Numbered from the stretch's first letter, positions 34,157 to 42,951 are shown. The stretch: 64,000 bases of DNA from an uncultured Poribacteria bacterium (GCA_958296125.1 OY282444.1:744001-808000); one strand, 5' to 3'. The notes: generated by a model not told the origin, from the sequence alone. Translations and numbers: made by a program.

Positions 34157-34987
34157 ATGGGAAGTCTGCACGATCAGGTCGCAATTATCACGGGCGGTGC
34201 TCAAGGCATTGGCGGGGCAACTTCGAGACGGCTTGCCGAATCGGGTGCGAGAATCCTCATCGCTGATATAGACATTGAAACAGCTCAAGCCAATGCCGAT
34301 CGGATTCGCGACGCAGGCGGTATCGCGGAAGTCATTGAGACTGATGTCTCTCGTCGGGACGATATCAAGGCGATGGTCAGCAAAGCGGTTGAACTATGGG
34401 GGCATCTCGATATCCTCGTCAATAACGCTTTCAATACCAAAGAGCCGGATGGCAGCGCGGTAGAGTTGACGGAGGAAGCTTGGGACTATGCAATGAACGT
34501 TCTGGTCAAGTCCATGTTTCTGGGTGCGAAGTACGCCGTACCGGAGATCCAAAAATCTGGCAAAGGCAGTATCATCAATATCTCGTCTGTTCACGGTCTA
34601 CTGATGGCTCCGAAGAAACTGGTATATGAAGCGGGCAAGTCTTCCGTCATCGGTGTAACCCGCCAGATGGCGATTGACTTCGGACCGATGGGCATACGAG
34701 TCAACGCAATCTGCCCCGGTCATATTGTGACCGAGCGGATTGAATCGCACTGGGCGCAAAACCCGTCGCTGCTGCGTTTCTTTGAGGCGCAATATCCGGT
34801 TCGCCGTGTTGGACGCCCGATTGACATCGCTAACGCCATCAACTTCCTCTGCTCGGACGAAGCCTCTTTTATCACAGGACACGCACTGGCGGTGGACGGC
34901 GGACTGACCATTCAACTTCAGGAGGACTTCGGCGTAGATCAGGCGCGTTTTTATCGAGATCATCCAGATACCAATTTGTCATCTTGA
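34157..34987 (+). CDS. Short-chain dehydrogenase/reductase
   Basis: 276 aa from ATG 34157 (AGGAG eight bases upstream). Classical SDR: VAIITGGAQGIGGAT, ADIDIE (an acidic residue favouring NAD), LVNNAFN, SSVHG with the catalytic Ser, and YEAGK (Tyr/Lys). The C-terminal ITGHALAVDGGLTI is typical. An upstream in-frame start at 34052 has no ribosome-binding site and was rejected. Substrate unknown. It stands alone. Confidence 0.92.
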   Translation: MGSLHDQVAIITGGAQGIGGATSRRLAESGARILIADIDIETAQANADRIRDAGGIAEVIETDVSRRDDIKAMVSKAVELWGHLDILVNNAFNTKEPDGSAVELTEEAWDYAMNVLVKSMFLGAKYAVPEIQKSGKGSIINISSVHGLLMAPKKLVYEAGKSSVIGVTRQMAIDFGPMGIRVNAICPGHIVTERIESHWAQNPSLLRFFEAQYPVRRVGRPIDIANAINFLCSDEASFITGHALAVDGGLTIQLQEDFGVDQARFYRDHPDTNLSS

Positions 34988-35020
34988 TTGACATCATTTT
35001 CTCTTATGTAATTTCTGCCC

Positions 35021-35049
35021 TTGTATTGATTGGAAATTCGTTGTATAAT
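35021..35049 (+). promoter_or_regulatory. Sigma70-type promoter for the OGG gene
   Basis: TTGTAT, 17-bp spacer, perfect TATAAT. The implied transcript starts about 30 nt before ATC 35088, leaving just room for the AGGAGG site. This supports the non-canonical start. Confidence 0.65.
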
Positions 35050-35087
35050 ACGTGCAATTTTGATAATAGGCATAAGGAGGCTGTCCT

Positions 35088-35954
35088 ATCCGAATCGAAC
35101 CTGTCACCGATTTTGATCTGAAGCATACGTTGGAGTGTGGGCAATCATTCCGCTGGCAGCCAATTAACGGTTGGTATTACGGCGTTGTCGATAGCAGGCA
35201 GCTGAAGATACGTCAGGAAAAGCAGACGCTAATTGTCGAAAGTTCCGATGATGAAAGACCGGATCAACTAGAAGCCTTCCTCCGCCGCTACCTAGACCTG
35301 AACCGCGATTTGTCGGCAATCCTAAACGCTGTAGATATTGATCCGTTCATCCACCGCGCAATCGAAACGTTCCGGGGGATGCGAATTTTGAATCAAGAGG
35401 TGTGGGAGTGTCTCGCGTCGTTCATCCTGTCTCAGAATAACAATGTGCCCCGGATTAAGGGAATGATTCGCACAATCTCCGCGCGATTCGGCGAAAAAGT
35501 TACCCTTGGCGATCCGGTCGATTATTCCTTCCCAACGCCACAAGCCCTCGCCCAAGCCGGCGTTGAGGCGTTATATGATTGTCGGTTGGGATATCGTGCC
35601 CCTTATCTGTGGGCAGTTTCGTTGGCAATCGCAGCAGGAGAGTTCGACCTTGAGGCTCTGAAAAGTATGCCTTACGCTGAGGCGAAACGGAAATTGATGG
35701 GGTTCAAAGGAATTGGTGAGAAGGTCGCCGACTGCATCTGCCTATTTTCGTTAGGGCATGTTCAAGCTCTCCCCATTGATGTGTGGGTGAAACGGATTAT
35801 AGAGCAGGTCTACCTCAAACACAACGCCTCGATTCGTGAGATCCGTCAGTTTGCCCAAGACTATTTTGGCGAATATCTCGGTTACGCCCAACAGTACCTT
35901 TTTCACTATGCCCGAACAGTTGGACTTGAAGATATGCTAAGGGGCGAAAGATAG
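35088..35954 (+). CDS. 8-oxoguanine DNA glycosylase (OGG1-type), apparently starting at ATC
   Basis: About 288 aa. The enzyme removes oxidised guanine and nicks the DNA. Motifs: TLECGQSFRW at the N-terminus, ASFILSQNNNVPRIKGMI, the HhH hairpin LMGFKGIGEKVADCICLF with the catalytic Lys of the GIGxKVA loop, and PIDVWVKR (catalytic Asp). In-frame TAA at 35073 limits the frame. The only codon at good distance from AGGAGG (35075-35080) is ATC 35088, seven bases on. The residues it adds (IEPVTDFDLKHTL) match the OGG family N-terminus, whereas TTG 35130 would cut this strand off. Confidence 0.92.
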   Translation: MRIEPVTDFDLKHTLECGQSFRWQPINGWYYGVVDSRQLKIRQEKQTLIVESSDDERPDQLEAFLRRYLDLNRDLSAILNAVDIDPFIHRAIETFRGMRILNQEVWECLASFILSQNNNVPRIKGMIRTISARFGEKVTLGDPVDYSFPTPQALAQAGVEALYDCRLGYRAPYLWAVSLAIAAGEFDLEALKSMPYAEAKRKLMGFKGIGEKVADCICLFSLGHVQALPIDVWVKRIIEQVYLKHNASIREIRQFAQDYFGEYLGYAQQYLFHYARTVGLEDMLRGER

Positions 35955-36057
35955 AGATGCCCTATGGGTAACAGAAAGCTTCGACTCCCTTAGCAGGAAG
36001 CCACAAGCAACCTTTCCCCGAAACGTTTAATCATACAACAACAAATAGGAGGTTCAA

Positions 36058-36513
36058 ATGCTTGAAGATTTACGAGAAAATGTACTTACATTGTTAGAAG
36101 AGCGCGTTGAACGCGCAATTGAGACTATCCACCGTCTTAGGGAAGAGAAATTAGCACTGGAATCCCAAAATAACCAACTCCGTGACGAGTTGGACCAGCG
36201 GGAGGTACAGATTCAAAACCTCGAACAGCGGAACGCTGAACTAAACCATTTTGAATCGGAGATACTGGTGCTCCAGAACGAGCGTGAGCAGGAACGCTTA
36301 GCGGTAGATCAGGAGAAAGCAGAAGTCCGCGAGCACCTTGAAGGGCTCATGACAATGCTCAACAATGTTGAGAATAGGTCAGAAAGACAGGAAGTAGAAC
36401 AGCTAAGTGCCTTTGACAATGCATCTGAGACAGTTGATAACGAGGAAGAACAGCAAGAAGCAGAACAACCAAGCGATTCCGATAACACATCTGATGAGAC
36501 GGAACTTGCGTAA
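36058..36513 (+). CDS. Coiled-coil protein, unknown
   Basis: 151 aa. Residues ~1-110 form a long heptad-repeat coiled coil rich in Glu/Leu/Gln (LREEKLALESQNNQLRDELD); the tail is acidic and disordered. It resembles ZapB or other small coiled-coil proteins in character only. AGGAGG lies six bases before ATG. No signal or membrane segment, so probably cytoplasmic. Function unknown. Confidence 0.7.
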   Translation: MLEDLRENVLTLLEERVERAIETIHRLREEKLALESQNNQLRDELDQREVQIQNLEQRNAELNHFESEILVLQNEREQERLAVDQEKAEVREHLEGLMTMLNNVENRSERQEVEQLSAFDNASETVDNEEEQQEAEQPSDSDNTSDETELA

Positions 36514-36588
36514 TACTCGCCTGCCAACAAACTGTCCGAAAGAAAGACAATCGACAACGTGCCAGGATCAATCCGTCAGAGATACAAG

Positions 36589-37014
36589 GCATAACCCCTT
36601 CGACGCTTTTGCGCGGTAGCCGAGTCCGACTCACAGTGTTAACGCAAAACGGCTTTCCAACCATTGCCCAATGGCATCAGAATCCCGAATTCTTACGATT
36701 GTTTGATGCGCTTCCCGCTTATCCTAAAACTGAGGCAGCGTTGGATTAATGGCTGGATGATACACATAGAGCAACTGACGCTTTTCTTTTTGCCATTCGC
36801 CCCCTTGACAGCGATGCCTTGATTGGCTATGTCGAACTCGACGGATCTTGTGGACACATCGGGTAAGGGGCGTGAGTATCGCCATTGGGGAGGCAAAGCA
36901 CTGGAGAAAAGGCTACGGATACGAAGTCAGGCAGCTTGTGATCCGATTTGCCTTTGATGAACTCAATTTACATCGCGTACAACTCACGGTGTTTTGCTAC
37001 GGGGTGAATTAGTA
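36589..37014 (+). pseudogene. Decayed GNAT (RimJ/RimL-type) acetyltransferase
   Basis: One frame reads STLLRGSRVRLTVLTQNG, WHQNPEFLRLFDALPAY and AFLFAIRPLDSDALIGYVEL, which is the N-terminal half of a GNAT domain. It is broken by TAA at 36748-36750 and by further stops near 36865. Another frame then continues IAIGEAKHWRKGYGYEVRQL and FAFDELNLHRVQLTVF, the acetyl-CoA loop and next strand, and stops early at 37012. With an in-frame stop, a frameshift and a missing C-terminus, this gene is dead or badly damaged. Confidence 0.8.
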
Positions 37015-37059
37015 ATACACAGAAAACACCAATCAAACTGACCGCAGATTGAAAGAGAG

Positions 37060-37968
37060 ATGAACATTATGCCATTAGAAACTGTCGGAATTCTAAGCCC
37101 TGGCGATATGGGACATACAGTCGGCAACGTCCTTGTTACACACGGCTTGGGCGTGATTACCTGTCTTCAGGGGAGAAGTGAACGCACTCGAGCCCTCGCA
37201 GAAAGCGCGAAGATTAAAGATGTACCGACGTATCAAGCATTGGTGAATGAAGCAGAGGTTATTCTGTCGATCATGGTGCCAGCGGAAGCGAAGGGAGCCG
37301 CTCAAGCGGTTGCAGACGCGCTTGTCGAAACGAAAACGGATCTTACTTACGTCGATTGTAACGCAATCGCCCCACAAACCACACGTCAACTCGACGAAAT
37401 TATCACTGAAGCCGGTGGACGTTTTGTCGATGCGTCGATTATCGGGCCCCCGCCCAGAAAGCCGGGGGCGACCCGTTTCTACGCATCAGGGCCCCACGTC
37501 AATGATTTTGAAGCGTTGACGCAATTCGGGCTCGATGTCCGTCCGCTTGGCGAGCAAATCGGGTTGGCCTCGGCGATCAAGATGTGCTACGCCTCGTTGA
37601 CCAAGGGACTGACCGCACTTTGCACGGAACTGCTGACCGCCGCAGAGCTTCTGGGGGTGTCCGAAGCCCTCAAAGCGGAATTTCAGATGAGTCAATCGGC
37701 ACTGTATCAACGCATGGAAGGGGGATTACCGGGGATGCCGCCGAAGTCCAAACGTTGGATTGGCGAGATGGAGGAGATTTCGGCGACGTTCGGTCATGTG
37801 GGTTTAACACCAAAAATTCTAGCGGGCGTGGCGGATATGTACCGATTGGTCGGGAAAACATATCTCGCAGACCTCCCGCCTGAAAATTCGGATGCGTTCC
37901 CAGATCTCTCGGAAATGATTTCGATCTTGGCGGATTGCGTGGAACATGATCGCTCTGGAAAGGCGTGA
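37060..37968 (+). CDS. 6-phosphogluconate/beta-hydroxyacid dehydrogenase-like protein (DUF1932 type)
   Basis: 302 aa. The N-terminal Rossmann domain has VGILSPGDMGHTVG. The middle has SIIGPPP in place of the usual substrate Ser/Gly-Gly loop, and IKMCYASLTKG carries the catalytic Lys. The C-terminal helical domain fits the DUF1932 group. It probably oxidises or reduces a hydroxyacid with NAD(P). AGAGAG precedes the start. Substrate unknown. Confidence 0.85.
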   Translation: MNIMPLETVGILSPGDMGHTVGNVLVTHGLGVITCLQGRSERTRALAESAKIKDVPTYQALVNEAEVILSIMVPAEAKGAAQAVADALVETKTDLTYVDCNAIAPQTTRQLDEIITEAGGRFVDASIIGPPPRKPGATRFYASGPHVNDFEALTQFGLDVRPLGEQIGLASAIKMCYASLTKGLTALCTELLTAAELLGVSEALKAEFQMSQSALYQRMEGGLPGMPPKSKRWIGEMEEISATFGHVGLTPKILAGVADMYRLVGKTYLADLPPENSDAFPDLSEMISILADCVEHDRSGKA

Positions 37969-37988
37969 AAACGCTGGAGGACCCCATT

Positions 37989-38243
37989 CAAACTCGAGTT
38001 GCTAGTAGTAGGCAGTTGCTTTGAATCTCTGGTCTCCCCAATCTTATCGGGGCTCCGCATGTCGTAACCCTCTCCCTCGTGGCTACAGATTTCCTAATCT
38101 GTAATCGTGGCGTAGAGCCTGCCCACGATGAAATCGGGGTTTCCCAACCTGCGAAATGCACGAATGAACCAATGCACCAACACATAGCCCTATCGGGGCA
38201 ACAGGTGTGTAAGATTACAACGCAACTAGCGACTTAGGTTATT
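37989..38243. repeat. MITE-like element 3 with inverted AGTTGCTA termini
   Basis: The left end AAACTCGAGTTGCTAGT and the right end, in reverse TAACCTAAGTCGCTAGT, are inverted about 255 bp apart. It shares GTTGCTAGTAGTAGG and a TCCG(C/T)ATG(C/T)CGTAACC phrase with element 2 (33.5 kb), and an AATCTTATC(A/G)GGG phrase with element 1 (16.1 kb). It fills the gap before the DUF815 gene. Confidence 0.55.
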
Positions 38244-38282
38244 CAAGCAGTGATAAAAACATAAGGTTGATTAACAGCACTT

Positions 38283-39176
38283 ATGACACAAGATTGGAAA
38301 GCGATTATTCCCCGCGTAGCACAACTGCTCGACAAAGTGGAGGCCCTTCTGACAGCCAGCACCGCTGCGACAGAAAATCCTTCCCCCCCGATTGCGGGGG
38401 GGAGAGAGGGGGGACATATCGCCTTTCGGTGGCGGAGTCAACGTTTAATTCCCGTTAAACACCCTGACCTTGTGGAGCTTGCGGACCTGATTGGGGTTGA
38501 ACGGCAGATTGAGGAGTTGGATCGGAATACACGCCAGTTCCTGCAGGGCTTGCCAGCGAACCACGCGCTGCTGTGGGGTGATCGGGGGACGGGCAAATCC
38601 TCGCTCATCAAGGGGATACTCCATCGGTATGCGTCGGAGGGGTTGCGGCTGATCGAGGTGAGCAAAGAGGGACTACTTCATCTCCAAGAGATTGCCGATC
38701 TCCTGTGGGGACACCCGGAACGGTATCTCCTCTTTTGTGATGACCTCTCCTTCAGTGAAGGGGAAGCGGAATATAGAGAGTTGAAAGCGATGTTGGAGGG
38801 CGGCATCGCAGCCCGTCCTGAGAATGTCCTCATCTACGCGACATCTAACCGCCGTCACTTGATGCCGCGTCAAGTCGGCGAAAACCAATATCCCCAGACC
38901 GATGAAGACGAGTTGTATCCGCGCGAGACGACCGAAGAGAAGGTGTCACTCAGCGACCGATTTGGGCTAAGACTTGCCTTCTATCGGTTCTCCCAAGACA
39001 CCTACCTACAGATTGTCTCCCACTACGCCCAAAAGCATCAATTATCTCTCTCAACGGAGGAGCTCCATCGGAAAGCGTTGGAGTGGGAAGCGTCGTCGAG
39101 TGGCAGATCAGGACGGGTTGCGCGTCAATTTGTTGATGACCTTGCAGGGCAGTTAGGATTGGAGAATCCAACCTAA
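38283..39176 (+). CDS. DUF815 AAA+-type ATPase
   Basis: 297 aa. The Walker A is WGDRGTGKSSLIKG, the Walker B region LLFCDDLSF, and the sensor region YATSNRRHLMP. DUF815 proteins are P-loop ATPases of unknown role found in many bacteria. Near residues 32-46 the protein has a Pro/Gly-rich insert (NPSPPIAGGREGG) coded by a C-rich palindrome that also occurs intergenically at 33.88 kb. The start lacks a clear Shine-Dalgarno. Confidence 0.88.
   Translation: MTQDWKAIIPRVAQLLDKVEALLTASTAATENPSPPIAGGREGGHIAFRWRSQRLIPVKHPDLVELADLIGVERQIEELDRNTRQFLQGLPANHALLWGDRGTGKSSLIKGILHRYASEGLRLIEVSKEGLLHLQEIADLLWGHPERYLLFCDDLSFSEGEAEYRELKAMLEGGIAARPENVLIYATSNRRHLMPRQVGENQYPQTDEDELYPRETTEEKVSLSDRFGLRLAFYRFSQDTYLQIVSHYAQKHQLSLSTEELHRKALEWEASSSGRSGRVARQFVDDLAGQLGLENPT
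38379..38415. repeat. C-rich palindromic repeat inside the DUF815 gene
   Basis: TTCCCCCCCGATTGCGGGGG and the following GAGAGAGGGGGG are the reverse complement of the repeat at 33881-33917, with a few changes. The insertion keeps the frame open and adds about 13 residues in a loop before the first conserved block. Confidence 0.65.
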
Positions 39177-39420
39177 ATTGGGAGGACGGTTTACCGGGGG
39201 GGATTTTCAGGCACATCCGTTTCGCTCTCAACCGGGTGCCGATCCCGGCGCGTCCGCTCAACCTGCGCTGCGACTTCGGGGTCATCTTCTCTGAGACGAC
39301 GCAGCCCTTCTTCAGATCCATATCGATCCAGGACCTGCCTCGCTTTCTCTAAACGATCGGGAGAGAACCTTTCGCTCAGGTGTGTTTCGATACCCGCTGC
39401 TGTGGGGAGCTCTGGTGTCA
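39175..39420 (-). repeat. Duplicated tail segment, copy 1 (copy 2 at 40888-41133)
   Basis: About 245 bp covering the last ~75 codons of two neighbouring genes and a little of the 3' flank are nearly identical (roughly 13 differences by eye). The GAGGACGGTTTACCGG segment at the 3' end is common to both. The rest of the two genes is far more diverged, so this part was copied or converted recently. Confidence 0.8.
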
Positions 39421-40414
39421 ACTGTTTTTCAAGTTCCGCCGCATTTTTGAGGAGCTGTGCGGGATCTGACTCATAAGGTCTTGATGGTTCCTTTTGAGTA
39501 GGAAAGCCAACCTCAAACGAATTATCAAAATCATCGGGGGACGATGATGCCTCGGGAGCCGTTTCCAGAACGGCGTTTGTCTCACTGCTGCGGAACGCTG
39601 GCGTTTCACCACCATCACCCCCACTTGGAGGCACTCTTTCCGAGAGCGGTTGACCGTTCTCATCGAGGTAGATGATGTCAATGTCGTCAGGAATCTCTCT
39701 TGATGGAGGCAGTCCTGCCTCTCGATCTGTGAGCTCCCGCGCCACCCATTTTGGAACCCCTGCTCCAGACGACATGCCTCCGTTTAATTTTACATAAAGG
39801 GTCTTAAAACGGGTTGGGATGAAGATGCCCTCTCTTCCCATACTCCCGCCGTAAACTAGCGGATCCGTGTCCATTGCTTGATTTGCAAGGGTCCGTAGCT
39901 TTATACCAAAACGAATACCCGCATCCACAACCTCGTCCCAAGACGCATCATCGCCCAGTCCATATCGATATTTCAGAGTGGAAATTGAGTCCGGGTCGTT
40001 TTGAGCGTGGTAATATATCCACCGACTACTCAGATAACCCGTATAAGTTCTATAGTCATCAACCACGATCCCCATGTCCAAGAGCCTCTGAAGCCACTCG
40101 TCTGTGGAATACCACCGCTCTATCTCCTCATTTCTGTTAGCCCAGCCGGAGCGGTATTTAGCGTCAAACCTTTTCATCACGGCGCGGACTTCTGGGCTCG
40201 CATCTACTACCATCGGTTGATACCAGCCGATGAAATTTGCTAAATCGGGTGTCATCTGCTCTAGCGGTATCATATCCCTAGGGGGCCTCCCATCCAAAAG
40301 CGTCTCGGCCATCTGTTCCACTGGGTTTTTCATATCTACAAGCAAAAGCAGGCCACACCCCACACAGATGATTAATACCACCGAACCGATAATCAGTTGC
40401 GTTTTCAGCTTCAT
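39191..40414 (-). CDS. Membrane-anchored protein with GLRRLR tail, ECF locus 2 (second copy)
   Basis: 407 aa. The N-terminal anchor (~6-27, IIGSVVLIICVGCGLLLLV) leads into an outer domain with WLQRLLDMGIVVDDYRTYTG, DPLVYGGSMGREGIFIPTRF and DIIYLDENGQPLSE, similar to the upstream gene product. After an acidic linker comes the shared C-terminal domain (~residues 325-395): ERFSPDRLEKARQVLDRYG then EEGLRRLREDDPEVAAQVER. GGAGAATGCC precedes ATG. Gene order behind the sigma remnant suggests one operon. Function unknown; tail homologues occur at 40.9 and 54.7 kb. Confidence 0.78.
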   Translation of the reverse strand: MKLKTQLIIGSVVLIICVGCGLLLLVDMKNPVEQMAETLLDGRPPRDMIPLEQMTPDLANFIGWYQPMVVDASPEVRAVMKRFDAKYRSGWANRNEEIERWYSTDEWLQRLLDMGIVVDDYRTYTGYLSSRWIYYHAQNDPDSISTLKYRYGLGDDASWDEVVDAGIRFGIKLRTLANQAMDTDPLVYGGSMGREGIFIPTRFKTLYVKLNGGMSSGAGVPKWVARELTDREAGLPPSREIPDDIDIIYLDENGQPLSERVPPSGGDGGETPAFRSSETNAVLETAPEASSSPDDFDNSFEVGFPTQKEPSRPYESDPAQLLKNAAELEKQLTPELPTAAGIETHLSERFSPDRLEKARQVLDRYGSEEGLRRLREDDPEVAAQVERTRRDRHPVESETDVPENPPR

Positions 40415-40903
40415 GGCATTCTCCTTTCTGAGGCAGAATCGGGTGGTGCAGATTGAAAGTGAGAAAGTAACCTCACCTTCTCACTTTCAGCTTTTTGGGC
40501 AAGTGTTATCGCCACCGGCATGTTTTTGTGGAAGCACGTCCACAAGTTGCTTCCGCTGTAGAGCGGCCTCCGGGGTTCCCACTACTATTCAAGTACGTAA
40601 CTCCTATACTTATTAAAAATCTCTGTTTTTTCTCTTGGCTCATATAAAAAAAATGAAAACACAAAGAAAAACCGAGCTTTTGGCAAAAACTTGGTTACTG
40701 TTGCACGATTTCTTAACATGAGCCAACCCGAATTGCCATCTACTTCGGGGGGGTAGAGGCCAAGACTGCTGTTGACATTTCGTCAATCTTCTTTCTCAAA
40801 TATTCCCGATCCACCTGCAACCGACCAGAACCGACAGCAAACTCAAAAGCGTCCGAGAAGCACTCACGCCGAACAAAAAAAATGACGCAATTGGGAGGAC
40901 GGT
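40415..40903. other. Spacer between the two tail genes, with inverted repeat
   Basis: No gene is supported. A perfect 10-bp inverted repeat GAAAGTGAGA/TCTCACTTTC (40455-40464 and 40479-40488) lies in the leader of the downstream gene, followed on the + side by TTTTT. A second small hairpin TTGTGGA/TCCACAA lies near 40527-40546. The long spacer may hold a separate promoter for the second copy. Confidence 0.45.
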
Positions 40904-42352
40904 TTACCGGGGGGGATTTTCAGGCGCATCCGTTTCGCTCTCAGCCGGGTGCCGATCCCGGCGCGTCCGTTCAACTTGCGCTGCGACTTCTGGGTCATCT
41001 TCTCTGAGACGACGCAGCCCTTCCTCTAGACCATATCGATCCAGAACCTGCCTCGCTTTCTCTAAACGATCGGGAGAGAACCTTTCGCTCAGTTGCGTTT
41101 CGATACCCGCTGCTGTGGGGAGCTCTGGTGTCAACTGTTTTTTGAGGTCTGCACTTTTGGTAGCACGTTCCAAAGCCTCAGTTTGCGCCTGATCAAACCG
41201 TTTCTGAGCATCTTGGGCTTCTGACCTCACAGCTTCGGCCCCCGAAAGCCTGTCCTGGCCTCTGCTATCCCAATCGTTCCAATCCTTGGCAGTTTGATCT
41301 GGTGCATCGGAGGAGGGCTCTGGCAGTTGGCTTTCCCCGCTTTTTAACCATGCCTCCAACTGGTGTCTTTCTTCTCCCGTCGGGGGCGGGATGGGCGGTG
41401 GCGGCTCGGAGAGAATTGTCCCGTTTTCATCAATATAGAGGATTTCATAGCCTTTCGGGTGCTTCCCTTGCAACATAATCTCCCACTCCTGTTTCTGGGT
41501 GAGTGGCGCCCCATGAAAAAATGCCCCGCGCTCTTTTCTTTGGACGTAGACGCGATTCGCACGTCCCGGGAGGTAGGTGCGGTTATCAGGGCCGGTAAAC
41601 AGGCCCCCGAACACGCTCGGGTCATTTTGCCGTGCTATACTCATTTGCTGGTGTTCCCAAGCCTGCCTATCAATATAAGCTGCCTTGAATGTCTCCCAAT
41701 CGTCCGTCGGTGGCACCCCTTGAGTCCCCTCTGTCCAATGTCCCTCTCGCTCAAAGCCGATCAGATTCCCCCGAATCCCTAGACAATGCGAATAATCGGT
41801 GTAATTTCTTATCACCACCCCCTTCTCAAGAAACAGCGCAAGCCACTCGGCACGGGGGTACTTCTCATCCGACTCGGGATCATCTCCCTGAGCTCCCTGA
41901 CGGTCATACGCTTCAAACGTCTCCATCAGGGCTTCAACCGTCTGAGGTCCGGTATACTTTTCAGGTATCTCGACGCCTATTCTTAAAGGCGGTGCCGTGT
42001 ATTGCCTTTTCAACGCAGCGGCTTCGGCTTCAATCGCCTCCCGAATCGTATCCCGAAAATCAGCCAGCGGCTCTACCTTAGAGTTTTTCAGTCCATCCTG
42101 GTAAAGCCGTTCTGTTTTTTCCTCCACATAAGCTGCCCACGGATCTGCCGATTGTTGACTCCCATTAGCCACGCGATAGGATTTAAACTTCGGGGCTCTC
42201 GTAGGAGTCCGGCTTGAAACGACACCCGAGTTGAAGCGATCTGCACCTTCGTTTTGATGCAGTGCTTGCCGATTGCCTCGTAAGCCGAAAAAGGCAACAA
42301 AAATTAAAACAATTAAAAAGGAAAGTCCTAGCAAGGTCTTTTTATATTCCAT
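40904..42352 (-). CDS. Membrane-anchored protein with GLRRLR tail, ECF locus 2 (first copy)
   Basis: 482 aa from ATG 42352, which has AGGAGG six bases upstream; an in-frame start at 42451 would overlap the sigma gene. The anchor is residues ~5-23 (LLGLSFLIVLIFVAFFGL). The outer domain contains WLALFLEKGVVIRNYTDYSH, DPSVFGGLFTGPDNRTYLPG, RVYVQR and GYEILYIDENGTILSE. A helical linker then leads to the shared tail ERFSPDRLEKARQVLDRYG-EEGLRRLREDDPEVAAQVER. It lies just downstream of an ECF gene that lacks sigma-4. No family recognised. Confidence 0.78.
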   Translation of the reverse strand: MEYKKTLLGLSFLIVLIFVAFFGLRGNRQALHQNEGADRFNSGVVSSRTPTRAPKFKSYRVANGSQQSADPWAAYVEEKTERLYQDGLKNSKVEPLADFRDTIREAIEAEAAALKRQYTAPPLRIGVEIPEKYTGPQTVEALMETFEAYDRQGAQGDDPESDEKYPRAEWLALFLEKGVVIRNYTDYSHCLGIRGNLIGFEREGHWTEGTQGVPPTDDWETFKAAYIDRQAWEHQQMSIARQNDPSVFGGLFTGPDNRTYLPGRANRVYVQRKERGAFFHGAPLTQKQEWEIMLQGKHPKGYEILYIDENGTILSEPPPPIPPPTGEERHQLEAWLKSGESQLPEPSSDAPDQTAKDWNDWDSRGQDRLSGAEAVRSEAQDAQKRFDQAQTEALERATKSADLKKQLTPELPTAAGIETQLSERFSPDRLEKARQVLDRYGLEEGLRRLREDDPEVAAQVERTRRDRHPAESETDAPENPPR

Positions 42353-42395
42353 TTTCAGCCTCCTGTAGCTGGGATGATATTCATCCCAATCTGAG

Positions 42396-42719
42396 TCACT
42401 GGCACCATCGATGATCCCATTTGCAGATCCCCATTTGTGAAATGTTGGCATACCCCCGTTTCCTCAGTGCATCGTGGCAAAGGTTGCAGGTGATACTATA
42501 AAGCCATCCCGCGAACTTATCGGGTGCTTTCAGCGTCTCCAAGTGCTGATAGGCATGGAAAAACGCTTCTTGGACAAGGTCTTCCGCCTCTGACCGATTA
42601 TGGACTTCCGACAATGCCCGGTTTAACAAGCCCAATTGATGCCGTTCCATTAAGCGGTCAAAAGCGGTGTTATCCCCCTGAAGGGTTCGGTTGACTAACT
42701 TTGCATCAAACGATAACAT
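42396..42719 (-). pseudogene. ECF sigma factor fragment: sigma-2 only
   Basis: 107 aa. Sigma-2 is complete (SEVHNRSEAEDLVQEAFFHA, FAGWLYSITCNLCHDALRKR), but 22 residues later the frame stops. No sigma-4 sequence is visible in any frame before the next gene at 42352. A full ECF protein is about 180 aa, so the second half was lost, probably by deletion. The product may still bind core polymerase but should not recognise a -35 element. AAGGAGG precedes ATG 42719. Confidence 0.8.
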
Positions 42720-42951
42720 TGAAACCCCCTCCTTTCGATTCGTTCACCCCAATAGACGCAGAAATTGAAGAGATTCAACATCTTTTTTTAGATTTATTTT
42801 ATTTTTTTCTTACCTTCGGTGAGGGAAAGGCATCTTCCACATTCTATAGGACCTGCGCCCTTCAAATCGAGCGTTCAACCGCGTAAGTCCTAATAATTAG
42901 AATTCATCGTATGACAAATCGGGTAAATGAGTGGCAATGTCGGAGATCCGA

